Part shown: positions 54,303-64,000 of the stretch, piece after piece
Numbering within the stretch: the first letter of the stretch is position 1
Layout: each line of letters begins with the position of its first letter
Assembly: GCA_002633025.1 (NCBI GenBank)
Contig: NMRB01000532.1
Span: 95,803 to 159,802 of the forward strand
DNA length: 64,000 nucleotides
Direction of reading: 5' to 3'
From: Notospermus geniculatus
Lineage: Eukaryota > Nemertea > Pilidiophora > Heteronemertea > Lineidae
Notes under the pieces: generated by a model
The model's input: only the letters and a program-made list of their open reading frames with translations
What the model was told of the DNA's origin: nothing
Database searches by the model: none
Position numbers and translations under genes: made by a program

Positions 54303-54692
54303 CAGTGGAACCTGTCTATTTGGGACACCTTTGGGGCTGGAAATTGGTGTCCTTAAGAGAGAGGTTTCCTGACTATTACAGAGGTCAAAATGAATAGAAA
54401 TGACCTGTTTGGGACTGAGCTTTAGCGGCCTTAATCAGTGGTAGCGTTAAGGATTTTTTTTCATGAGTCCATTTTTTTCAAGTGGACTCTTTTTGCCTCA
54501 GATTGCTTGAAAATGAGGAGTCCAAATTCGATTTCCATGAGTCCAACTATGGACTCTTTTGCAGGGAAGACCAGCAAATATGAAGCGTCCATACACTTTT
54601 TTGATGAAAAAGGGGGGCACTCGGCACCTCTCTATTAAGTTAATACAGAGGTGCCCTCCTGACAGAGGTGTCCACTAGGAGAGATTCCACTG
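54303..54692. mobile_element. pogo/Tigger-like MITE, copy 2, with internal insertion
   Basis: Ends CAGTGGAACCTGTCTATTT and GAGAGATTCCACTG with TA flanks (54301-54302 and 54693-54694). Outer parts match 17938-18115 (GAATAGAAATGACC, TTTGGGACTGA). About 190 bp (roughly 54438-54630) of additional DNA, rich in ATGAGTCCA and TGGACTC words, splits the centre. Confidence 0.75.
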
Positions 54693-54694
54693 TA

Positions 54695-55929
54695 ATGCCC
54701 ACTGGGATTGCAATTTTTACAAACCAATGTTGGCCTACAGGGCGGTCCATAAAAACGACTTATTTTGTATTTCCTCTGAAAAATGTTTCTCATGATGTTT
54801 CTCCAATTTTCAGGTGATATAGAGTAGAACCCAGACAATTCTTGTGATACCACCATGGATGTTGACAGACAATATACAACACAGCAGCGGATAAAAATCG
54901 TTCAGACCTACTTTGCGACGAAATCAGCATGATCAGTGTATAATAATCTCGGACACAGAAACAATGGACATGATGTTGAATTTCTTATTGAACAGCTTTG
55001 GCTTCAGAAGAAAGCGTCATAAAAGACAACACTTTTGCTGGCAAAGTTAACAAAAGCGAACTTTATTAACCACACCTAGCTCCTGATCGATCAGCTTCCA
55101 GATTGTAAACCATGGGAGGTCATTGTCATAATTTCCCTACGGTGACGTCTGCATCTTCGCGGCGACCCCTCACCGGTCCCTCCAGAGTCATCCGTCACCC
55201 ACAAAGCAATAGATGTCACCGAGATTTCGCGGTCCAAGTATCCCGTGTTTGAGGGACGCTCCTTTCTCCCTCTCTAAGCATTATCATAATAATAAACACC
55301 ATTAGGACGGCCAACTTCGCCCGGGTGGTTCGATTGACATGGATTCATTGCTGAGCATATGCCATCCAGAAATCGCATCGGCCCTTAAATGAAATCAAAA
55401 GTAATTATTTTGCCAACAGGATGATGATCCACTGCGTATGTTTCCTCAGGGGATGTCCTTCTAGCCTCGCGGCAACATTTTCAAGCTCAGTTTAGCGACA
55501 ATTGAACTGTTAAAAGCAGCTTTTTTATCAATTAGGTTGTCATATGGTAGTAATTTTAAACATTGTTAGAGACGCACAAAGCGTGGACAATCACGAAGGA
55601 ATAAAAGACGCCATATTGCCAAGTTCCGATTGTCATAGCACGCAGCAAAGGTTGACGGATTGTATGGTAATTTTTTTCTCTCATCGCCTGCTTGGGATGG
55701 CAATTCCAAACCTAAACTGCCATTTTTACTTGTGAAAAAGTCGATAGGGGTGGAAGAAAATAAAGATTAATGATTAAAAATGAGAACTATGATGATTAAT
55801 TGGAGCACGTCTCAACACCTGAGAGATGTAGAGGATCATAAAGGATCGTCGATGGAAGAAGAGCGTGAAGGTATGTTTCATGGCTAAACCTTGTCTAGGG
55901 ATGGAGCTACATGTAGGCAGTTCCTCATT
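54695..55929. other. No recognisable gene
   Basis: Short frames only (54635-54856 minus, 55544-55735 plus) without signals. Confidence 0.45.
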
Positions 55930-56206
55930 TTTTGTATTTGATTTTTTTATGTCAGGGCCGACACCATAGCATTATTGGCCCTGGTAAGTACGGAGGAGGC
56001 CATCTCAGCTACTCATGTTCCTCATGTGGATGGGTCTTTTACTTGCCCTAGCAAAGAATCAAGGCACAGGACACCACGGCTTATTGTCCCATGCGACGGA
56101 CGTGAAGAGCCGGGAATGAAATCCCATATGGCCCGGGCTGGATTCGAACCCGGGACATGCCGTTTGCTGAGCGGACGTGATAACCACTCGCCCATCAAGG
56201 CTCCTC
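55930..56206 (-). mobile_element. tRNA-derived SINE S3
   Basis: Minus strand. Head GAGGAGCCTTGATGGGCGAG (A-box TGGGCGAGTGG), B-box GGTTCGAATCC, then a body with CATGGGACAATAAG, GGGCAAGTAAAAGACCC and CTTACCAGGGCC, and a T-rich/A-rich tail on the left. A partial relative is at 25148. A short TCCTCAT on both sides may be a target duplication but overlaps the element end. Confidence 0.75.
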
Positions 56207-56738
56207 ATATCATAATGGTGTCTATCGCAGTGCAGCCATGAGATGGTCAAGCAGAAGTTCAAGGGTAATATGCAATGTTATATGAAGTTTTTGTTAGACT
56301 GGGACAAACAGTTGGCGTCACTAATAATTACTCGTCAGTAAAATGAGCAAGCCTCTCAAAGCCCATCAGACGTAAAATGGCCACCAGAACAACAGCCCTC
56401 GATCAGAGTTTGTCGTTGATACCAAGTCAAGAGGTACTATAGACCCGGTAGCGATATTAGCTTGCCTTTTAGCGCAGAGCTTGCTAAGGACAGCAAGTGC
56501 GTTTGAATGTTTATTCTAATGGTGATATTTTCGCATTAGGACAGTGATACGGAGCTAAGTGGCAGGGTTCTTTATGAAGTTTTAACCCCTATCGTCCATC
56601 GTGTGTAACCATGTAAATGAAAAGAGCACCGTGGGATGAAGTTTCTTCAAGCCCAAATGTGCATCATTACAGCCTATAATCGCCTTTTTATCCACCATTA
56701 CTGACGTATCAATGCCAAACCATGATTAACAGACTAAC
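56207..56738. other. No recognisable gene
   Basis: Nothing seen. Confidence 0.45.
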
Positions 56739-56752
56739 GTTAAAACACACAA

Positions 56753-56983
56753 TGTCAATTTCCAGAATGTTTAGCAAATTTTCGACCCCAACCCGGGTCT
56801 TCTTCAGGCTGGAACTTTACAATCCGAAACTCTAGAAAAGACTCTTTTCTAGAGTTTCAGATTGTGAAGTTCCAGCCTGGAAGAAGACCCCGGTTGGGGT
56901 CGAAAATTTGCTAAATATTCTGGAAACTGACTTTATATACTTTATAATATTGTGTGTCGATTTTTGTGCTCGCCTTCTCTTTG
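56753..56983. mobile_element. Retrozyme/Penelope-like fold-back, subfamily III, 14-bp TSD
   Basis: A 231-bp insertion flanked by GTTAAAACACACAA (56739-56752 and 56984-56997). Head-to-head arms, then the tail TGTGTGTCGATTTTTGTGCT at the right. Both arms have the CCTG(A/G)AGAAG core, GACCCC/GGGGTC hairpin and GAAAATTTGC, with TTCCAG before and CTGGAA after, giving a 6-bp candidate stem I. Stem III is imperfect. Confidence 0.8.
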
Positions 56984-57173
56984 GTTAAAACACACAACTC
57001 TGAAAGTTCCCAAGATACGGATTTAGCCGTTCATCTCTTATTGCGACGGCAACGAGAGATATCTTTTCTGGGTGTGGTCTACCTATTAGCCACTTCTTAT
57101 CCTTTCGCTAATTACAGAGGTCATCTTGAGATGAATCACATTGCTGAACATTAATAAGGTATGCTTTCGGAGA

Positions 57174-57300
57174 GTCCAAAACTAGAACACAAAAGGCGAC
57201 ACACAAAATGATATAATAACCGAAGTCGTCCTCCAGAAATTTTGCAAATTTTCGACCCAAACGGGGTCTTCTTCAGGCTGGCACTTTCAAGTCGAGCTAC
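57174..57300 (-). mobile_element. Retrozyme/Penelope-like single unit, subfamily I, 11-bp TSD
   Basis: A 127-bp monomer flanked by GCTTTCGGAGA (57163-57173 and 57301-57311). On the minus strand it starts GTAGCTCGACTTGAAAGTGC, then the hammerhead-like fold (57281-57233), then GGAGGACGACTTCGG, TGTGTGTCGCCTTTTGTG and TTTTGGAC. It is the cleanest full unit in the window and defines both ends of the family. Confidence 0.8.
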
Positions 57301-57311
57301 GCTTTCGGAGA

Positions 57312-58750
57312 TGTATCATTTTGGAGGCCTCCAGGTTTTGTTCCTCTTCTGAGGTTCCAAAAATCCACAGCTGTTTCAGCGACGCACGACAGCAAGCGAC
57401 GAAACGAGATCCACCGCTTGCCGAAGTCAATAAACTCCCCTGAGCGCCCCTCCCGTGACTGCGATGGAGGTATTGCACGTCGCCGAAGCAAAAGTCAATT
57501 GCGTCGAGATATTTAGACAGTAACTTCAGCTTCCCAATAAAGATCGCGTCCCCGCATTATAATCGATGGCACACGACCCTGCCATGTCATACGTGATTGA
57601 CGCCTGTGCAAACAAATGTTTATGAGAAACTGCGGGAAAATGGGTTCGGTTAAATCACCGTCTTCAGAATGTGGTGCCTTCCCACAAAGAGCCAACGGCC
57701 ACTGGGGCCAATTAGAAAAGATCCAGGATTTTCACCTAGTCAGCTGTACCAGGCGGTTCCAAGTAAAAACCCCCTGAATTTGATCATGCAAAGACCTTCC
57801 TTCGACTACAGAAAGTGAAAACGATTTATCAAGGACTCCTTTGGAAGAGAAGGCTGCCATCCTTAATCAAAGTGTCCTGGTTGCTGAAATAGGTCTAAAT
57901 GACCATAAGTGGTAAATTTGGAATGACCTGTGGTGTCCAGGAGGCATCTCCACCCTGGTCAAGTGTAAGACTCATGTTTACATCTATGGCCATTACGCCA
58001 AGTGTCCATTATTTAAAAAAAATAGTGCAGCTGACCAATCTTTGGGTAGTCTCCCGTCTCTTACACAGACCATTCATACATCTTTCATTGCCAGTATACG
58101 GTCAACGAAAAACCTATTCCTTTATCCCGTATTTTTTCTGACACCTTTCACCGACACCTGATCTCCAGATAGTGATGGGGAAACCACCTACTGACGCAGA
58201 CAACGCGTTATTGCATTTTCACAAGCCAGATTTTTATCCATCTTGCCTCTTTATTGTCACGCTCTTTTGATAAGAAAAACCTTCCTCGTAATTACCACTT
58301 TTTTCTCATTACCTTGATCAGTTACACCATCGAGACACCTACACCTCTGACAAGTTCTTTCGTGAATAAGCAATGCAAAGCCAATAATGTGTACGTTTTA
58401 ACAAAAGGCCAACGGAGCACATGATACTTTGCCCAATGCCTTGGACTGAGAAATCGAGAAAAAAGGAAAAAAGCTTTGTTTTCCTGGCAATGACCATGAC
58501 ATGTGCCAATAACACATTAGACAAGGTTCGATACTCTACAAAAAAGGCGCATTTATGGCCAATAGCGGCGTGTGGAAAGTGAGAGATAGTGAAGAGCATG
58601 GCAAGCAAAACATTTGTTTCTCATCTACTGGGTAGTCTACATCATTTTTGTAGAATTCTTGAAACAAAGCAATCTGACGGGATGACATAGTGCAGTCCTG
58701 TGCATAAACGACTACACACGTGGGAGAGGAAAGGAAATACGACTTGTCAA
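57312..58750. other. No recognisable gene
   Basis: Opposite and shifted frames at 57287-57491 overlap the mobile element's flank. No signals elsewhere. Confidence 0.45.
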
Positions 58751-58970
58751 AACAGAAAAGCATTTCTGATACAAAGGGATAACTTAAGTCTAAACAGAAA
58801 AGCATTTCTGATACAAAGGGATGACCAAGTCTAAACAGAAAAGCATTGATACAAAGGGATAACTAAAGTCTAAACAGAAAAGCATCTGATACAAAGGGAT
58901 GACCAAAGTCTAAACAAAAGAGCATTTTTGATACAAAGGGATGACCAAAGTCTGAACAAAAAGGCATTTA
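58751..58970. repeat. Minisatellite, about 43-bp period, 5 units
   Basis: Unit: AACAGAAAAGCATTTCTGAT then ACAAAGGGATGACCAAAGTCT, with small deletions (CATTGAT, CATCTGAT) and AACTTAAG/GACCAAG variants. Unit lengths vary from about 38 to 45 bp. Confidence 0.85.
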
Positions 58971-61883
58971 TTAACTAGCTCGAGACATAAACAAACATAA
59001 ATATTTGTCTATCCGATATCACCGCATATTAGTGCAATATGGATACATCACAAGCGTTGTTTTTATACTTCCGCTTGTGTAGTGCCTGAGTAAGGGTTCG
59101 GTCGATAACTGTGGCTCTCAACGGCCAGTTATCGGTCTTTGACTCTTGGTGAAGAGGCCCCGTCCGTTCGAAAGCTGGGAAGCTACCCTACGATAAGCAG
59201 CGGAGACGTGATGCAAACCAAAGGATAAATTACCCGAAGCCAGTGTAAGTGTTTGCTCTGCCTGTTAACTCTGACAGCCACAAGGCAGAGTGGCGCAGAA
59301 AGAGCATTGTTGGTAACGACATACAAATTGTAATTTGGCATCAAACAATGATACGGTTTTTATAGAAAAGCTAACCGCGGCGTTGCGGCGTCTATTAATA
59401 TGTATCGAGAAAAAAAGAGCAGTTCCCATGCAACCACAGCCTGCATTACATGACTATGCGTTAAACAACGCCTGGTACATGTAGTTGTTATTTAGGCAGT
59501 GCCAGAAAATAATGTGAATTTATACATGTAGACCTTTCCAACGAAGATGGCTGTCTGACAGTTCCCACCATATGACGTCAGAACCTTAATACATGTACAT
59601 GTACCATTCAATGGCCGCAGGCACGCAAAGCTGGTCAAGGGACTATTATGGTTAGGTAAAATAATTGTCTGAGAGAATGCGTTTGGCAGTGTTATATCAT
59701 GCTTGGACAATGGCCATGACGACATGTGAGAGAACTAGTAAGCCACCATATTTATTGGAAAGGTCTTTCCGGCAATGAATAGTGTGAGAGTTACGATCTC
59801 CAACAAATGAAAATACACCGACTGATATTTTAATTTCTGGCTCAAAGTTTTGATTTTCATTCTTACCGAACATATCCGAGTCGAAGACACAATAGGGGCC
59901 TAGGCCTATACAGGGTTAACTTTTCCGCTACACGATGGTTTTTGGCTGTATGCGCGCGATTCTCGAGAAGGCAAGGGAAAGGACATACAAAATAAACTCA
60001 ACGCCCTGGCTGCCTAGGTAAAAAAACTTCCATCAAAATGCTGCGGGCACTTCTGGTTCAAAGACAAAGGGCAAGAGAGAGAGGGAAACCACGTCAGAAC
60101 CACAAAGAATAGGAGGACCAAATATTGTTGCATACGGATGGAAAGAGCTGACTCGTATGGACGTTACCACTACCTATGTTTATTACTGGTATATCATCAG
60201 AAAGGACATCGAAGAGCGTGTGAGCAAAGCCTTTGTTACGCTGGTCCTTTATGGAACAAAACAAACAAAGGGTTATGAAGAAGAAATGAAAAATACATGT
60301 AGACTTGTATGAATGGAATACTTCCCTGGGTCTAATGAACAACTGCTGTTGGCTACGTTATTCATAATGTCGAAGATACAATTCATCCGCCCACTTCGAG
60401 TACCATAATCTACCCCTGGTGTCCAGATAAGCAGATTTTAATGGAACATTCTTTGACAGATGACCCCATGGACTTAGCCTTGTCTCTGCTTCTCTGATTG
60501 AGGGCGTACCTACGGCGAATGACATCCGTCTGTGCACGAACAACCGGTTGGGCAAAGCCACATCATCAACAGGGAATTCCTTTAGTTCCTGAAACCAGTT
60601 GCCTCATTATTTGCCTATTGTCCATTCGGATGAAAAACTCCCTGGGATGTCCCTCCGTTTGGTGAAAGTAGCTTTCTAATTCAGAGTATGAACAGTTCTC
60701 ACCTGGTTCCCCTATTCTGTGCGCTAACATTTAGCTTTAGAATTCGTGATGCTGGTTTTAACGACTGCGGAGGAGCCTATTCATGGTTTGCGGTCACTTG
60801 GTGCATTTTTGTTCGTCTCATAAAAAGATTTCTGTTGAAGTCTGAAGGTCATCTATCAAAAGTAGCTGACAATTTTTAAATATTATATCCAGATCCTTGC
60901 TTGAGGTTGGTCACAGTTTAAGACCTGCTCTGGTCGAATCGCGAAACGTCAGCTTAGTTCGATGGATTTTTTTACTGCTTCCGGGGATGCCGGGCGCGTT
61001 CATTTAATCGTTGAAAGAAATGTCAGCAATAAATTCACTTTTCATTTCAGGCTGGCCTACTAATTGAATTTTTCTCGTCATTGTTACTTGCTGCAATCAA
61101 CCCCTCAGAAAAAGCACATGTTGTAAATGTAAACAATGCCAACTGTTGTGTTTTCAGTGTCCTTGAAGGACAGGTTGATTTCAATATGTTTAGAAGTTGA
61201 AATGAAAATGATAAATTTAATAAAGGGCAATATAACGTTACCATCGATTTTTAATGGTGAAACAGTTAAATAAATTAAATAGAAATGAAATCGAAATGGA
61301 AGTAGTAATCTCACTGCAATCGGACCATTTAATTAAATATCCACACAAAAAACGGACTAAATGGTTTGTAATTTGCAGACAAACACCTGTGTTTCATTTA
61401 TCCTGAGCACCAATACTATTCACCAGCTGTGTCTTACTCCTATCAATTAGACGAAGACACTGAATGAGATAAACTCAACTTATTAAAAATTACGAAGCGA
61501 AATTGTCAATTTTGCTGTTACATCGAATTCACTGGTAACATATGTCGAGAGCGTCACTGCTCTAGGTCTTGAATGATGTTGGCAAATTTGGTCGCAAACA
61601 GATGCGAACTAGAATGATTTACAGCATTTATCACGCGAAGTTCTCATAACGTACACATGGTTTACAAATAAGTACTGGTTGCAAGAGAATGACAGTATTT
61701 GACTTTTGATGTTGCAAGTTCATTAAGTACATGTATATAAAAAAATAGGTAACCAGCTCCAGCACCCAACAATGGGGCCTTGTTTCTGTTCAACTTTTTT
61801 TAGTTCACCTAAACTTTTCACGCCTTCCTGTTTTTCCAGGGTTACTTTATTATAACTACGAATCCATAATTAGGATCCAGCTC
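58971..61883. other. No recognisable gene
   Basis: Short frames without signals (59492-59725, 60094-60342, 60358-60561 minus; 60688-60879 plus). Several TACATGTA and one AGGCCTATAC word. Confidence 0.45.
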
Positions 61884-61974
61884 ATTCACTTCTGGGATCT
61901 CTACTAGAAAATGCCTGAGGAAATGCCGGTTGGGATCGAAAATTGGCGAAATTCGGAGACGACTTTACTTGTAC
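61884..61974 (+). mobile_element. Retrozyme/Penelope-like fragment, subfamily II
   Basis: TTCACTTCTGGGATCTCTAC at the start and GAAATTCGGAGACGACTTTA at the end match the element at 8646. The core is CTGAGGA with a decayed hairpin (ATGCC/GGGAT) and GAAAA. The usual tail is missing and no target-site duplication was found. Confidence 0.55.
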
Positions 61975-62539
61975 TATCTACAAAAATGGGTTCGTGTCAC
62001 TCTCAAGTGATGTTCCAACGGTATCGTCCCACCGAGGAGAAAGAGTAAATTGGACTGTGGTTCCGAGATCTTTTCCAAGTCAATACGGGGGAGGAGGAGG
62101 GAGGTAAAGCATAAAGTGAGAGTTGGTCCGGCACAGAGCAGTCACACAGGAAACTGCCAAAGACTCGGCCCCTTGATAATTCCCAAGTCCAAAGGCCAAA
62201 CCAGACACACAAGAACAAACTTCCATACCTATTAACTGTAATTATCAAAGTTACCAACGTTATTACAAGTCCGAGAGTGGATCAATGAAACACTCTGTCT
62301 TTGTCGCCAACAAAATCTGAAATCGACACGACATACACGCTGCTTGTGATCATTGTCCACCCTAACCGTGTGAAGCTGACACCCAGGTTAATCGGAGTCA
62401 GATGACGACAGTGACCATCATTACAAAAGCCAATGTAGCAATAAGGATACTGTGATGACAGCTGTATGGAAGGTTTAGGATCAAAGTGATATCTGTTGTT
62501 GATTTCAAGTAACGGCTTTTGTCTCTTTTCCAAACTCTC

Positions 62540-62806
62540 TCAGATATGGTGTTTGTGACAATCAACCCACTGCTGTGGTACCATGGCTTTCCTTTGCTTT
62601 TGACCATTGGATAATTCGTTAGTTGTGACCCCAAGTCTCATCTCAGAGAATCTTGTACGTGTTTGGCAATGCAGTGTTAATTTGTCGACAGGTACAAAGT
62701 GCTGATTAACTCTGGCCGCTGAAGATAACAGGAGTTCTTTGGACATGCTCCAATCGTGTGAAGCAACGAAGGAAGCCAGAACACTTCGAACATCACTCGT
62801 TGTCAA
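62540..62806 (-). CDS. Possible exon, unknown product
   Basis: An 88-codon minus-strand frame including SVLASFVASHDWSMSKELLL and QQWVDCHKHHI. Composition is protein-like, but there is no strong splice site. A second frame (62398-62634) ends in a hydrophobic run (LIATLAFVMMVTVVI), so a frame change through splicing is possible. Speculative. Confidence 0.22.
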   Translation of the reverse strand: MTTSDVRSVLASFVASHDWSMSKELLLSSAARVNQHFVPVDKLTLHCQTRTRFSEMRLGVTTNELSNGQKQRKAMVPQQWVDCHKHHI

Positions 62807-62845
62807 ATATGGTTGGCAACTTTTCCTTCGAATCTTCCCCTGATT

Positions 62846-63125
62846 CAGCTACTACCATACTAGGCCTACATGTTCATGAGTGTGTGCAGAAGCTTATACT
62901 GGACCCGTTCGCCTCCAGCTACTACCATACTAGGCCTACATGTACATGAGTGTGTGCAGAAGCTTATACTGGACCCGTTCGCCTCCAGCTACTACCATAC
63001 TAGGCCTACATGTACATGAGTGTGTGCAGAAGCTTATACTGGACCCGTTCGCCTCCAGCTACTACCATACTAGGCCTACATGTACATGAGTGTGTGCAGA
63101 AGCTTATACTGGACCCGTTCGTCTC
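62846..63125 (+). repeat. 70-bp minisatellite, 4 units
   Basis: Units start at 62846, 62916, 62986 and 63056. The unit contains CAGCTACTACCATACTAGGC, CTACATGTACATGAGTGTGT and AGCTTATACTGGACCCGTTC. Units are nearly identical (the first has TTC for TAC), implying recent expansion. Each unit holds the TAGGCCTACATGTACATG compound palindrome. Confidence 0.95.
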
Positions 63126-63280
63126 CCAAGTCCGTTGTAGAGTTGTCGTGCATGTGTAGATAGGGGGACCACGACAGGGGCATCTTCCTATCGACCTCTA
63201 TGTAGGCCTATGCTTCAGCTTTAGTACAACCTATCGTGGGCCTTGGGATATACACTGTGCAGAGATCCTGCTGGACGTTA

Positions 63281-63523
63281 TCACGGCGAAGGTCCAGTAG
63301 TTTGGTGAATGAGGCCACGGCGAATTGGTGACCAAATCTCTTCTTCAGAAATCCAATGAGTCGATGGTATATCGACAGCATACATTGTTATAATGTTATC
63401 AGGATAATAGTAATGACGTTCAGGGAGATTCAGCAGGTGCTTGGTCGACATGATTGCAGGGATTACCTCGAAGGCGTGGTCAGTGCCCTGGTAACGATGT
63501 AAACTAAGATTAATCCAACCCAC
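63281..63523 (-). CDS. Possible exon, unknown product
   Basis: An 80-codon minus-strand frame (LPERHYYYPDNIITMYAVDI and on through EEEIWSPIRRGL). It has an internal CGAG|GTAATC donor-like site and a CGTTACCAG acceptor-like site, so true limits are unclear. No family recognised. Confidence 0.23.
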   Translation of the reverse strand: MGWINLSLHRYQGTDHAFEVIPAIMSTKHLLNLPERHYYYPDNIITMYAVDIPSTHWISEEEIWSPIRRGLIHQTTGPSP

Positions 63524-63903
63524 CTCTCAATTGACAGTAATTGTTGTTGGGCAGTTTTCGATCCATAACGGTTTTTTCGCCGATCCACAACCTTTAACTG
63601 ACACCGTGTGGTCTTCATTCGCTCCATCACTGACACTGACCAAATGATGACATGGGTAAGAAGGGGTCATTTAGTTCAAACCAGGGAGGATCTCCCATTT
63701 GGAAATACCTCCCTAGCAAATGTTTTGTAAAGCCAGGTTCTTTCAACAGACATTCTATATGGGGAAATCATACCAACCTTGAAGTAAATTTCATTTTTCC
63801 TTTCCTATTTCTCAGTTCCTCTACCTGCTAATCTAGTTTTCAGGAGGATTCGATAACATATTTCATCTCGAATCTGTGGAAGATTCTGTGGTTTATACTT
63901 CTG

Positions 63904-64000
63904 GTAGCTCGACTTGAAAGTGCCAGCCTGAAGAAGACCCCGGTTGGGGTCGAAAATTTGCGAGATTTTTGGAGGACGACTCTTTTTATTACATCATTTT
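63904..64000 (+). mobile_element. Retrozyme/Penelope-like unit, subfamily I, cut by the window end
   Basis: Starts GTAGCTCGACTTGAAAGTGC exactly as the monomer at 57174. The hammerhead-like fold spans 63923-63972: CCAG, C, CTGAAGA, A, GACCCC-GGTT-GGGGTC, GAA, AATTT-GCG-AGATT, T, TTGG. Two substitutions relative to the other copies turn pairs into G-U wobbles without breaking the stems. The tail lies beyond the window. Confidence 0.75.

Overview
This is a gene-poor, repeat-rich stretch of a metazoan genome, most likely a marine invertebrate. The evidence is AT-rich non-coding DNA, no long reading frames, intron-type splice signals, tRNA-derived SINEs, many short fold-back DNA elements, and recurrent palindromic words (TAGGCCTA, TACATGTA) that I associate with marine invertebrate genomes. 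I cannot name the phylum with confidence. No complete protein-coding gene is recognisable. Only isolated candidate exons can be proposed, none with a family I can name firmly. The assembly has a 43-base N gap (35266-35308) and single Ns at 6612 and 40241.

Layout. 1-30 kb: mostly unannotatable DNA with candidate minus-strand exons (340-554, 9193-9734, 13139-13274, 26923-27156), three copies of a 225-270 bp TA-flanked fold-back element (1704, 16125, 27609), pogo-like and Harbinger-like miniature elements (17938, 16990), a tRNA-type SINE with its target-site duplication (15824) and a T-rich low-complexity tract (29349-29668). 30-37 kb: three tandem duplications with nested palindromes (30978-33548; 33906-35240; 35574-37037), the last with an eight-unit 32-bp minisatellite in one copy only. 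37.5-53 kb: one large direct tandem duplication (37523-44670 and 44671-53002). Insertions unique to one copy act as natural filled/empty site pairs, and one putative terminal exon is better conserved than its flank. 53-64 kb: another large fold-back, a second pogo-like element, a third SINE, two minisatellites (58751 and 62846) and a few weak exon candidates.

The most interesting family is a dispersed short repeat, nine copies in the window (8646, 10118, 30496, 34373, 48969, 56753, 57174, 61884, 63904). Several copies have 11-16 bp target-site duplications, some are head-to-head fold-backs, and the three best subfamily-I copies can be folded by eye into an almost complete type-I hammerhead ribozyme. 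This resembles the small hammerhead-bearing non-autonomous retroelements (retrozymes) and Penelope-like element termini known from animals. No reverse transcriptase is present here, so the assignment is an inference. A second theme is that paralogous sites in two independent duplications carry different fold-back elements at the same position.
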